A stretch of DNA of 64,000 nucleotides, taken from positions 202,108 through 266,107 of the forward strand of contig JADJPL010000010.1 in assembly GCA_016713275.1 (NCBI GenBank). Reading direction: 5' to 3'. Position 1 is the stretch's first letter; each line of letters opens with the position of its first letter. Made by a program: the position numbers and the translations under genes. Source of the stretch: Haliscomenobacter sp. Its GTDB lineage: Bacteria > Bacteroidota > Bacteroidia > Chitinophagales > Saprospiraceae. The notes below the pieces were generated by a model. It did no database searches and was not told the DNA's origin. It worked only from the letters and a program-made list of their open reading frames with translations. Positions 17,202-26,196 of the stretch are shown here, piece after piece.

Positions 17202-17649
17202 TTAGTGGTGACCGCCGCCTACTTCCATGACGCTATGAAATACGTCGTGCAGTTTGGTGATCGCGTCGGTCAGCGCTTGATCCGAAGCATTGGATTTCAC
17301 CATGTCGGCCAGGTTCTTTGACCCATCCGCCAGGTTTTTTGAGAATGGCTTCTACGCCTTTGCCCTTCATTCCAGATGGAAGTTCGGCTTTGGCCCATGC
17401 GGTAGCCTTGTCTGCCATTGTAGCTGCATTGGCCTTCAAAGGCGCCAGATTGCCTTCTTCCGCAGGATGGAAGGTAGAAGACATGACAGAGTGGAACCCG
17501 TCCAGGTTTTTATTCCATGCAACCATCAACGGATCGGAAGCAGCGGCCGTGCTGGCGGTGTCCTGCATTTTCTTGGTGGTGTCGCAGGCGGAAACGAGCA
17601 GCATCATGCTTGCTGCAACAACGATGAAGGTAAAAACTGATTTTTTCAT
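17202..17649 (-). CDS. His-containing small lipoprotein (frameshifted)
   Basis: The signal peptide FTFIVVAASMMLL is followed by the lipobox VSAC. The mature protein is helical and contains two copies of FHSVM, one followed by SSTFHPAEEGN and one near the end followed by EVGGGHH. As written the frame fails in an A6 run (T6 at 17335-17340). Removing one base gives EAILKNLADGSKNLADMVKS and a natural stop at 17202, for about 148 residues. The paired His/Met motifs suggest a helical-bundle metal-binding protein, but no known family can be named. It is 74 bp downstream of folE on the same strand, ahead of a strong hairpin. Confidence 0.6.
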
Positions 17650-17723
17650 AGGAATTCATTTTGGTGGCCAAAAATAGATCAGGAATTGCAACGGTTAGGT
17701 GAGTTTTGTCAATATTAACATTT

Positions 17724-18380
17724 TTATTGCAGGAGGCCTGGCAGCTTTGATGAGGGACAACAGTCCAGGAATTCTTTGCGAACCAATGGATCTTCAAAAC
17801 AGCCCCCGTAATCGATGGTGTAGGTGCTGCAATGCGGGTCCTCAATGCCTCTGGCTGTGACGCACAAATGCACCGCATCAATGACTACGATGACGTCCTG
17901 GGTTTGCAGCGCTTCCTGGAGAGCGATAAGAATCTGACGGGTGAGGCGTTCCTGAACCTGGGGCCTCCGGCAATAATAGTCGACAATCCGGTTGAGCTTG
18001 GACAGTCCAATGATTCGTCCGCTGGAATAATACCCTACATGGGCATGACCGAGAATTGGGAGAAAGTGGTGCTCGCAGGTGGATTTGACGAGGATATTCT
18101 TTTCAATCAGCACCCGGTTGTACTGGTAATGATTGTCAAAGGTCGAAATATCAGGAGCCGCCGCCGGGTCCAGGCCTTTGAACAGCTCGGAGACATACAT
18201 CTTGGCAACCCGGACGGGAGTACCTTTCAGGCTGTCATCCTCCAGATCGAGCCCCAGGGTTTCCATGATTGTAACGAATGCAGCAGCAATCCGGTCAATT
18301 TTTTCCTGCTCGCTCAGAAAAGGAGCGTCGGTCCGCACCGGCTGCCGGATTCCTTTTTCCTGATGTTCTTTATTCTTCAT
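17724..18380 (-). CDS. folE: GTP cyclohydrolase I
   Basis: FolE converts GTP to 7,8-dihydroneopterin triphosphate, the entry step of folate and pterin synthesis. The 218-residue protein has VKSTCEHHFLPILGHAHVGY (zinc Cys and His), GLSKLNRIVDYYCRRPQVQERLT, VVIDAVHLCVTARGIEDPHCST (second zinc Cys) and the C-terminal REFLD. All zinc ligands are present, so it is the Zn type. It lies about 3.5 kb from the PTPS-like/GT4 operon on the other strand, which may or may not be meaningful. The His-rich lipoprotein follows. Confidence 0.95.
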   Translation of the reverse strand: MKNKEHQEKGIRQPVRTDAPFLSEQEKIDRIAAAFVTIMETLGLDLEDDSLKGTPVRVAKMYVSELFKGLDPAAAPDISTFDNHYQYNRVLIEKNILVKSTCEHHFLPILGHAHVGYYSSGRIIGLSKLNRIVDYYCRRPQVQERLTRQILIALQEALQTQDVIVVIDAVHLCVTARGIEDPHCSTYTIDYGGCFEDPLVRKEFLDCCPSSKLPGLLQ

Positions 18381-18586
18381 CTTACTTCCGGAAGCCTTTT
18401 AGGCTATTTGGAGCCAATATACGGACGAATGGACCGGGAAAAGTAACTTTACGGCCGGTATTTCACTCCGACTTCCGGGATTAACCGTTTGATCTGCCTA
18501 ATCCAGTCATCGGGAGCAGGCTGTATGGATAAAACCGTGGTCAGAAACTTTAATTTTTCTACCTTCCCCCCAAACCTGAAGGATTT

Positions 18587-19453
18587 ATGGGATTTAGTAG
18601 GAAAACCGCTCCAAGCGGCATGCTGGAGATCCATCTCGCTGTGGCCTTGTTTGGGCTATCCGGCCTTTTTGGTAAGTGGATTGCGCTTCCTGCCCTGGCA
18701 ATCGTATTTGGGAGAGTCTTTTTTGCCTTCCTGGCACTTGCCCTGGTGATCAAAAGGCTTGGGATACCGTTCCTGTTGCGAGAGAAGCAGGATTATTGGA
18801 AAATGGGAGCTCTCGGCCTGCTCTTAGCTGTTCACTGGTTGACTTTTTTTGGATCTATAAGGCAGTCGTCCGTCGCAGTGGGGTTGCTGACCTTTTCTAC
18901 CTTTCCCGTTTTCACCGCGCTTCTGGAACCGCTGTTTTTTCGGGCCGACCGGCTTCATTGGAACGATTTTGCGCTCGCTTTGGCGGCTTTGGGGGGAGTA
19001 GCCCTGGTGATTCCGGAGTGGGATCCCCGGGACATGGGATTCCAGGGCGCCATGCTTGGAGTGGTGTCCGGCGCCACCTTCGCTTTACTGACGATTCTGA
19101 ACCGGGCCCTGGTGAGCGCTTATTCCAGCATCCAGATCGCTTTTTACCAGGATTCAACCGCCGCGTTGATTCTGTTGGTCCCGTTTTTGCTTCTTTCACC
19201 CATCCCTTCTCTGAATCAACTGCTTCTCCTGATGGTGCTGGGGACCGTGTTTACCGCATTTTCCCATGCCCTGTTCATTCACGGAATGCGCCACGTTCCT
19301 GCCAGATCCGCCAGTCTTATTGCAACCCTTGAACCCATCTATGGGATAGCTGCCGCTGCCCTTTTTCTTTCGGAAACACTAACCATAAAGACAGGAATCG
19401 GAGGCAGCGTCATTCTCGGAGTCGCGGTATATGAAACTTTCAGGCGCCGGTAA
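18587..19453 (+). CDS. EamA/DMT-family transporter
   Basis: The 288-residue inner-membrane protein has ten hydrophobic segments in two EamA repeats. The first spans residues ~14-145 (LEIHLAVALFGLSGLFGKW, AIVFGRVFFAFLALALV, LAVHWLTFFGSIRQSSVAVGLLTFSTFPVFTALLEPL). The second spans ~160-285 (GAMLGVVSGATFALLTILNRAL, VPARSASLIATLEPIYGIAAAALFLSE). The LEPIYG motif near the end is typical of the drug/metabolite transporter superfamily. The substrate cannot be predicted; members export amino acids, purine nucleosides or other metabolites. Confidence 0.85.
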   Translation: MGFSRKTAPSGMLEIHLAVALFGLSGLFGKWIALPALAIVFGRVFFAFLALALVIKRLGIPFLLREKQDYWKMGALGLLLAVHWLTFFGSIRQSSVAVGLLTFSTFPVFTALLEPLFFRADRLHWNDFALALAALGGVALVIPEWDPRDMGFQGAMLGVVSGATFALLTILNRALVSAYSSIQIAFYQDSTAALILLVPFLLLSPIPSLNQLLLLMVLGTVFTAFSHALFIHGMRHVPARSASLIATLEPIYGIAAAALFLSETLTIKTGIGGSVILGVAVYETFRRR

Positions 19454-19508
19454 AAAGTCCTTTTTTATTGCCCGCTTTGCCCTAATTTCAAAGGCAAATT
19501 AAGAACTC

Positions 19509-20966
19509 ATGGAAGCCAATCAATCCATCCGGGACCTGGAGCCCCGAGCCCTCTGGAACCACTTTGCCAATCTGAACGACGTACCGCGGGGATCTAAAAA
19601 AGAGACCCGGGTAACGGAGTTTATCCGAAAATTCGGAGAAAAACTTGGCCTTCCTACCCTGGTAGACCATGCCGGAAATGTGATCATAACCAAACCGGGA
19701 ACTCCTGGTAAAGAAAACCATCCGGTCGTTGTTCTTCAAGGGCACCTGGACATGGTGCACGAGAAAAACGCCGGAACGGAATTCGACTTTGACCAGGACG
19801 GGATCAAAAGCGTTATCGATGGGGAATGGGTCAAAGCCGAAGGCACTACCCTCGGCGCCGATAACGGAATTGGGGTAGCCGCCATCATGACCCTCCTGGA
19901 AAGCGCGGATATTCCTCATCCTCCCCTGGAGGCTTTATTTACGATTGACGAAGAAACGGGAATGACCGGCGCTAAAGCGCTTCAGGAGGGCATCCTGACA
20001 GGTAAAATTTTACTGAACCTGGACTCCGAAGAAGACGACGAACTAACCATCGGCTGCGCCGGAGGGTTGGATACTTTTTCTGAGTGGCAATATAAGGAAG
20101 ACGAAGCGCCGGTGCTTCATTCGGCCTTTCAAATCAAAGTAAGCGGTTTGAAAGGGGGGCACTCAGGGGTTGATATCCACCTTGGCCGCGCCAACTCCAA
20201 TAAAATTCTGGTGCGCATGCTCCATAAAACCCAGGAGGGATTTGGGCTGAGACTGGCCTCCTTCGCCGGAGGGAATCTTCGGAACGCCATCCCTCGCGAA
20301 GCGGAAGCGTTGGTTCTGGTTCCCCATGCCATCGAAAAAGTGTATCTGGAGGATTTCCAGCAGCGGGTTTCCGCCATCCTGAATGAATTTGCCTTTCTTG
20401 AGCCCGACATGAAACTGGAAATTTTTCCCACCGATACCCCCATGTATGTCATGGCGGCCCCAGACCAGGAAAAGGCCCTTAGCTGCCTTTACGCGGTTCC
20501 GAATGGCGTGTACCGCATGAGCCCTACGATTCCTGGCCTGGTGGAAACGTCCAATAACCTGGCTAAAGTGGATATTCAAAAGGGAGTATTCTCGACCCAA
20601 AGCCTGCAGCGGAGCTCGGTGGAATCGGGCAAAGAGGACATCGCCTACGCCGTTCGCGCCGCCCTGGAACTGGCAGGAGCAGAGGTTACGCAATCCGGTG
20701 GGTACCCGGGCTGGGCCCCGGACGCCGATTCCAAAATCCTTCAGGTGCTCGTGGGGACCTACGACCATTTATTCGGGCAGAAACCCAAAGTAGCCGCATG
20801 CCACGCCGGGTTGGAATGCGGAATCATCGGAACGCATTATCCGGGGATGGATATGATTTCCTTCGGGCCCACTATCCGGCATCCGCATTCCCCGGATGAG
20901 AAGGTCCATATTGCCTCTGTGGAGAAGTTTTGGCACTATTTGACGACTATTCTCAACCGCATTTAA
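19509..20966 (+). CDS. pepD: Aminoacyl-histidine dipeptidase (cytosolic PepD type)
   Basis: PepD is an M20 metallopeptidase that hydrolyses dipeptides such as carnosine. The 485-residue protein shows the metal-site sequences VVLQGHLDMVHEKN (His and Asp), TLGADNGIGVAAIM (bridging Asp), FTIDEETGMTGAKAL (general-base Glu pair), LLNLDSEEDDELTIGCAGG and the C-terminal SFGPTIRHPHSPDEKV His. The length is typical of the beta-Ala-His dipeptidase family. There is no signal peptide, so it is cytosolic. The next gene starts 11 bp downstream and is likely in the same transcript. Confidence 0.92.
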   Translation: MEANQSIRDLEPRALWNHFANLNDVPRGSKKETRVTEFIRKFGEKLGLPTLVDHAGNVIITKPGTPGKENHPVVVLQGHLDMVHEKNAGTEFDFDQDGIKSVIDGEWVKAEGTTLGADNGIGVAAIMTLLESADIPHPPLEALFTIDEETGMTGAKALQEGILTGKILLNLDSEEDDELTIGCAGGLDTFSEWQYKEDEAPVLHSAFQIKVSGLKGGHSGVDIHLGRANSNKILVRMLHKTQEGFGLRLASFAGGNLRNAIPREAEALVLVPHAIEKVYLEDFQQRVSAILNEFAFLEPDMKLEIFPTDTPMYVMAAPDQEKALSCLYAVPNGVYRMSPTIPGLVETSNNLAKVDIQKGVFSTQSLQRSSVESGKEDIAYAVRAALELAGAEVTQSGGYPGWAPDADSKILQVLVGTYDHLFGQKPKVAACHAGLECGIIGTHYPGMDMISFGPTIRHPHSPDEKVHIASVEKFWHYLTTILNRI

Positions 20967-20977
20967 TCGTTTTTCCA

Positions 20978-21532
20978 ATGAAACTGCGGGCTTTCATTAC
21001 GGAATTGTTCGTAGACCTCCCGTTGGACGAAATCGTCGACGAACTGACGGACTTTGATGAGCGCTTCCAGATTATTTTGCGTAAACACATCGCCGTGTTG
21101 GGCTGGTGGAGTCTGATCAACGTACTTACCGGCCTCGCCGGCATGATTCTGGCAGAAGGACTATGGCGGTATTTTTTCATGATGAATGCCGTCTGGGGTT
21201 TTGTCAACGCCGGAGTTACCCACGTTTTCATCCGCCATACCTTCTACCGGAAGTTCCGGAAAGGGAATATCCTGCAACGGTTTGAAGTGCAACGCCATGC
21301 AGAAAAGGTGCTCTTGCTGAATATTGGCCTGGATCTGGCCTATATAACGACCGGATTGTACTTAAAAGCGCTCGGCCTGAGTTGCAACACGTTGTATGCC
21401 GATCTGTGGTTCGGCTTTGGCTGGTCGGTCATCCTGCAGGGAGTGTACCTCTTCGTTCAGGACAACGTCTTTCATTACCTCCATTACGTGAACATCAAGA
21501 AAGCTAAGCCGTTTATGATGGAAAGGATGTAG
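20978..21532 (+). CDS. Membrane protein, possibly DUF6992-like
   Basis: The protein has 184 residues with four hydrophobic segments: IAVLGWWSLINVLTGLAGMIL, YFFMMNAVWGFVNAGVTHVFI, VLLLNIGLDLAYITTGLYL and WFGFGWSVILQGVYLFVQDNVF. The MNxxWGxVN motif with an LNxxLDxxY motif recalls DUF6992-type membrane proteins of Bacteroidota, though I cannot confirm the assignment. I chose the ATG at 20978 right after pepD; an in-frame longer version would run into pepD. The function is unknown. Confidence 0.6.
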   Translation: MKLRAFITELFVDLPLDEIVDELTDFDERFQIILRKHIAVLGWWSLINVLTGLAGMILAEGLWRYFFMMNAVWGFVNAGVTHVFIRHTFYRKFRKGNILQRFEVQRHAEKVLLLNIGLDLAYITTGLYLKALGLSCNTLYADLWFGFGWSVILQGVYLFVQDNVFHYLHYVNIKKAKPFMMERM

Positions 21533-21631
21533 AGGAGGTAGAGGATGTAAAGGATGGAAAGGAGGTGGAGGATGTAGAGGATGTAAGAGGATGATGAAAA
21601 TACATCCTCTACATCCTCTACATCCTCTATT
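21533..21631. repeat. Inverted array of a 9-bp unit (TACATCCTC)
   Basis: Directly after the preceding stop codon, GAGGATGTA-type units (with variants) run for about 60 bp and then turn into three or more TACATCCTC units on the same strand. The two halves are reverse complements and can form a long hairpin. The 3' end abuts the 3' end of tRNA-Leu. The same 9-mer forms another array at 46806-46859. Confidence 0.7.
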
Positions 21632-21633
21632 AG

Positions 21634-21717
21634 TACCCAGGCGGGACTTGAACCCGCACGACCGTTACGGTCACAGGATTTTAAGTCCTGCGTGTCTACC
21701 GATTCCACCATCCGGGC
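21634..21717 (-). tRNA. tRNA-Leu (UAA)
   Basis: The class II tRNA reads on the minus strand from GCCCGGATGGTGG, with D-arm GGTAGACAC, anticodon stem-loop CAGGACTTAAAATCCTG (anticodon UAA), a long variable arm (GACCGTAACGGTC) and T-arm GCGGGTTCAAGTCCCGC. The 3' acceptor strand is CTGGGT plus discriminator A, one base shorter than the 5' strand GCCCGGA requires, so one base may be missing from the assembly. CCA is not encoded. Confidence 0.9.
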
Positions 21718-21771
21718 AATTTAAACTTTTTTAAATCGCGGGGGCTAAGATAGGCCTTTTCCAATAAAAAA

Positions 21772-23010
21772 TCAACCTTTGGGGGTTAACTCCGAAGAAG
21801 AGGAGGGTTCAAACAACGTTTTGGCGTAGGCCGGCCATTTCTGGACGCCTCCTTCGCGAAGGGCGTCAATACCCATGCGGACGCTGATCGCGGTCGAAGC
21901 GCCGGTCCGAACGTTGGAAACCGGAGTCTGGCCGGTTTGGATGCATTCGTAGAAATCCAGGAGCGCATAATGAGTACCTTCCCAGCCTGGGTGCTCCATT
22001 TCAAACGAAATCGGGTATCGATCCTCTTTTTTTCTGGAAAGTGTTGCGCCGGAAACGCCGTCAACGGAGCCAAGTTCCTTGGCGTTGAGTGGTTCGAAAT
22101 ACACCCAGCCTTTGTCGATTTCCAGTTCGATGGTGCCTTTGCTGCCTTTGAATTTGAATAAATATCCTTCGTGGGAATTGGATGTCAGGGAGATACAGTT
22201 CACTTTCATGCCCCCGGGGTATTCGTACAAGGTGTTGACATTGTCGAACGTTTCCCGGCCGTCTTTCCAATAGTCGATTCCACCGAAACCGACAACCTTT
22301 GACGGGATGGGAGTCAAATACCCAATTCACGAAATCAATCTGGTGGGAATGAAGTTCCGCGGTTAACCCGCCGGAGTATTCCCTATACATCCGCCAGTTG
22401 ATGATCCGCTCCCATTTGGGGTCCGGAACAGGCCGCCGCCAGTCGTGGTTCCGGTTCCACTGGATGTACACGTTGGAGATGGCCCCCAGACGCCCGGACC
22501 GGATCAATTCTGCTACCTTGAAATAGAGTGGATGGTAGCGGTATTGGTGCCCTTCGGAAAAAACCGATGTACTCTTGGAGGCTTTGTTCATTAACTCCAC
22601 GGCCTCCTTCTTGCCGTAAGTCATCGATTTTTCGCAATACACATGCTTTCCTGCATCGAGCGCATCCATCGCCATGCGGTAATGCATGGATAGGGGAGTA
22701 GCGATCAAAACGGCGTCAACGCCAGGATCGTCCAGCAAACTCCGGTAATCGGGGAAAGATGTACATCCGGGGCCTGCATCGGAAAGGGCTTTCTCGAGCC
22801 GGAAAGGAAGAATGTCGGAACAGGCTACTGTCCGAATTTGCGGCAAATCCCGGAGCAACCGGATGATACCGCCCCCCCGTCGCCAGCGCCAATGATGCCT
22901 AATGAAAGGATGTCATTCTTCGAAATGGATTTGGAAAAAGAGGGAAGCTGGCCAAGGCTAAGGCCGGCAGCCATTAATGCGGAATCTCTGGTGAATTTTC
23001 TTCGGTTCAT
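21772..23010 (-). CDS. Secreted Gfo/Idh/MocA-family oxidoreductase (two frameshifts)
   Basis: This is an NAD(P)-dependent sugar or polyol dehydrogenase-like protein with a twin-Arg-style leader ([20 protein letters not shown]), so it is probably exported folded with its cofactor. The Rossmann part has [10 protein letters not shown], then [33 protein letters not shown]. The C-terminal domain has [21 protein letters not shown] and [17 protein letters not shown]. One frameshift is in a G7 run (C7 at 22872-22878, one base short), the second at GG (plus 22296-22297, one base too many). Repaired, it is about 413 residues. It is the first of three genes of a likely sugar-processing block with the DUF1080 protein. 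Confidence 0.85.
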
Positions 23011-23136
23011 TTTCGGAATGGAGGTTTTAAGGGTGCTTGTTTTGTGGGAAATATAGCTCTGTTGCGCTGATTTTGCTTATTTTTAAAGGCGAAACGAACG
23101 TTTTTTCATTCGAAAGACGCATTAATAAAGATACTT

Positions 23137-24530
23137 ATGAAAACGTATTTCCTCGGCCGATTGCCTTTGATTTTAGCCTGTTGCTTCGGATTCCTCTCGT
23201 TTTCGGGATTGGGTCAGGAAGGCTGGACCCCCCTTTTTAACGGAAAAGACCTCCAGGGTTGGGAACGATTGAACGGCGACGCGGAATATCTGGTCCGCAA
23301 TGGGGAAATCGTGGGCATTACCAAAGTCAATACGCCGAATAGTTTCTTATGTACCAAAGCCCGGTATGCTGATTTTATCCTTGAACTGGAAGTATGGGGC
23401 GATGCTGCCCTGAACTCCGGCATTCAATTTCGCAGCCTGAGCACGCCGGCGTTTCAAAATGGCCGGGTTCATGGGTATCAGGCAGAGATCGATCCCAGCC
23501 CCCGGGCGTTTAGCGGGGGCGTTTACGACGAAGCCAAACGGGGATGGATCTACCCGCTGACCAACCATCCGGAAGCAAACAGGGCTTACCGGGTAGGATA
23601 CTGGAATCAGTACCGCATTGAGGCTATTGGCCCATCGATCCGAATTTGGTTAAACGGGGTGAACACCGCCAACCTCGCCGACCATCAGATCCCTTCCGGA
23701 TTCATTGCTTTGCAGGTACATAGTATTGGAGACCAAACTTCTATGGCAGGCCGGGAGATTCGCTGGAGGAATATCCGGATCAAAACAACCAATCTGGAAT
23801 CCGAGCGCTGGAAAATGGCGCCCTATACGCCAGAGGAAAATTACCTCCCAATACACTAACCGACTACGAGCGCAAAAAAGGCTGGCGTTTATTGTGGGAT
23901 GGCAACACCAACGACGGCTGGAGAAGTGCGCGCGGACCGCAATTCCCGGAAAAGGGATGGGAGATCAAGGAAGGGGTGCTGACTGTCCTGGAAGGCGGTG
24001 GAGGGGAAGCCTCGAATGGGGGCGATATCATCACCAGGGAGAAGTTCAGCCAGTTTGAACTCAAGCTGGAGTTCCGGATCACCGAAGGCGCCAACAGCGG
24101 CATTAAATATTTTGTCGATCCGGAACTAAACAAGGGGGAAGGCTCGTCCATCGGACTGGAATTCCAGATCCTGGACGATGAGCGTCACCCGGATGCCAAG
24201 CTTGGCGTTCAAGGAAACCGGACTTTGGGTTCGCTTTACGACCTGATCCCTGCCGAAAACCTGTCAGTGCCCGGGACCGCTAAGGTGTTCCGCGGCATCG
24301 GAGAATGGAACCAAGCCCGGATCGTCGTTAAAGGAAACCATATCCAGCACTGGCTGAATGGCTTCAAAGTGGTGGAATACGAGCGCAATACGCCTATGTT
24401 TCGGGCCCTTGTTGCGTACAGCAAATATAAAATATGGCCCGGTTTCGGGTCGTCGCCCGAGGGCCATATTTTGCTTCAGGACCATGGAAACCGGGTGTCC
24501 TACCGGAGTATAAAGATTCGGGAGTTTTGA
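23137..24530 (+). CDS. Tandem DUF1080 (3-keto-glycoside hydrolase-like) protein (frameshifted)
   Basis: DUF1080 domains have a concanavalin-like jelly roll; characterised members hydrolyse 3-keto-disaccharides or 3-keto-glucosides. Copy one (residues ~25-215) starts [17 protein letters not shown] and contains SGIQFRS and [10 protein letters not shown]. Copy two starts [14 protein letters not shown] and contains [11 protein letters not shown] and [16 protein letters not shown]. As written, copy one stops at 23859, but adding one A at 23850-23851 reads [23 protein letters not shown] through into copy two, so I call a single two-domain protein of about 465 residues. The signal peptide ([17 protein letters not shown]) puts it in the periplasm or outside. 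The two flanking Gfo/Idh/MocA genes are the expected partners. Confidence 0.85.
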
Positions 24531-24582
24531 GGCTCGAGGCAGAGCCTCGGTGAGGTAGCAGGCACGAGGCAGGAGCCTCGCG
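24529..24582. repeat. Tandem GC-rich palindromes
   Basis: Two hairpins follow each other right after the DUF1080 stop: CGAGGC-aga-GCCTCG? spacing at 24535-24549 and CGAGGC-agga-GCCTCG at 24565-24580. Together they look like a REP-type or terminator-like 3' element between convergent genes. A related GGAGGC/GCCTCC palindrome occurs inside the element at 46630-46785. Confidence 0.5.
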
Positions 24583-24596
24583 CCAGAATGTGCGGT

Positions 24597-25927
24597 TTAA
24601 GGCTCCTGGATTTCCCAGCCTTTTTCGTACTCGCGGCCCCAGTACTGTTTCATGATTTTTTTATTGCGGAACTGGCCGTTGGCCGGGTCGATTTCCAAAC
24701 GGGCGTCGTTTTCCCTGGAAGAAACATTGGCGTAATGGACCATGTGGTTGCTGATGCCTCCGATCGAAATCGGGCAGGTAAGGGTTGTTTTGCCCCGGAT
24801 AGCGTCCAGAAAATTGATGACGTGCAATTCGGTCAGGCCGCCTCCGCCGCCAAGGGCAGTGCCCGCTTCGTCGCCGCCTTTGCGTTCCCGAATCAGTTTC
24901 CCGTCGCGGTTATATAGTTTGTACCCTCCCCGGTCGACGTATACGCTGCCTTCTGAGCCGTAAATGATGGTCCCGCGGCCGGATCCGTAGGTAGGATGGC
25001 CGGAACGGCTTTTTCCGTCCCATTGGATGATTTTTCCGCCAGGGAAGGTAAAGGTAGCGTCCATGGTATCGTACATGACCCAGGGATCGTCTTTAAAGTG
25101 GAATTTGCCGGAGTTAACCTGAACTGCTTCGGGGTATTGCACCTGCAAAGCCCAGCGGGCGATATCCAACTCATGCGTGGCGTTGTTTCCGGTTTCGCCA
25201 GTGCCCCAATTCCAGAACCAGTGCCAGTTGTAGTCGGAGGCGATATCGATAAAATCCGTCCGTGGGGCGGGGCCCTGAAACAGGTCCCAATCCAGCCATT
25301 CCGGGACCGGGATTTTGTTTGCGTTGGGTACCCTTCCCCGGTTGTTGACATAAAAGCGGTAGCCAGGTAGGCTTCGCCGATCGCGCCTTTATGGATTTCG
25401 CCGATAATTTCCTGGGATTCCAGTGCCGAGCGTTGCTGAGCGCCCATCTGAACCAGCAATCCTGTTTTTTTCTGCCAGGCGATCAGCAGGTTGTCTTCGC
25501 GCAGGTTATGTCCGCAGGGTTTTTCAACGAAAGCGTGTTTACCTGCCTGGAGCGAAAGAATAGCGCCTGGAGCGTGCCAATGGTCGGGGGTGGCGTGAAA
25601 TAAGGCGTCCACATCCGGCTGTTCCACAATTTTGCGCATGTCTTTTTCTGCTTTTGGCGCTTTGCCCAGGCTTTTCGACACTTTTCCGACGGCGTCGTTC
25701 TGCCTCCGCTGGTCGACATCGCATACGTAGGTAATGTCCACGTTTCCGGCAAAGGCAAGGGCGTCGACAAGCGCGCCGAAACGCCGGTAGCAGCCAATCA
25801 TGGCGACGCGCACCCGGTCGTTGGCGCCCAGGATACGGCGATAACTCGATGCGCCCATGGTCCATCCGGACAAGGCCGCCGCCGCTGTTCCTGCAGCGGT
25901 TGTTTTGATAAAGGTTCTTCTTTTCAT
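24597..25927 (-). CDS. Secreted Gfo/Idh/MocA-family oxidoreductase (frameshifted)
   Basis: The leader KRRTFIKTTAAGTAAAALSGW is Tat-like. The Rossmann domain reads RVRVAMIGCYRRFGALVDAL, CDVDQRRQNDAV, and the EKP motif is HAFVEKPCGHNLRED. The C-terminal part reads HELDIARWALQVQYPEAVQVNSGKFHFKDDPWVMYDT and NFLDAIRGKTTLTCPISIGG. The frame breaks at a T4 run (A4 at 25352-25355). One added T restores TAFYVNNRGRVPNANKIPVPEW and gives a protein of about 443 residues. It is convergent with the DUF1080 gene. It resembles the Bacteroidota/Planctomycetes secreted Gfo family; the sugar substrate is unknown. Confidence 0.87.
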
Positions 25928-25995
25928 GGCTTTAGGCAGTAAAAAAGAATTAGGTGGCAGAATGGAGGTAATATAAGAAAAAGGCAGAAAAGAAA

Positions 25996-26028
25996 AGAGG
26001 CTGAAGGCATTTGCCGACAGCCCCTTTT
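25996..26028. terminator. Terminator downstream of tRNA-Gly
   Basis: GGCTG at 25999-26003 pairs with CAGCC at 26018-26022, with a further GGC/GCC pair inside. The stem is followed by CCCTTTTTA on the plus strand and by TCTTTTCTTTTCT on the minus strand. It lies immediately after the tRNA-Gly 3' end, which it probably terminates. Confidence 0.6.
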
Positions 26029-26030
26029 TA

Positions 26031-26106
<76 letters not shown>

Positions 26107-26196
26107 AACTGGATTCTTTAAAAGAGAAGGTAAATTTACTTGCTCTTTGGAAATCCTACAAGTCCTTGATAAAAATAACCGTTCAAACAGGTCAAT

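Noticed and set aside
21484..21711. 75-codon minus-strand ORF
   Set aside because: It reads through tRNA-Leu and the TACATCCTC array, giving a Tyr-Ile-Leu repeat peptide; no sign of a real gene.
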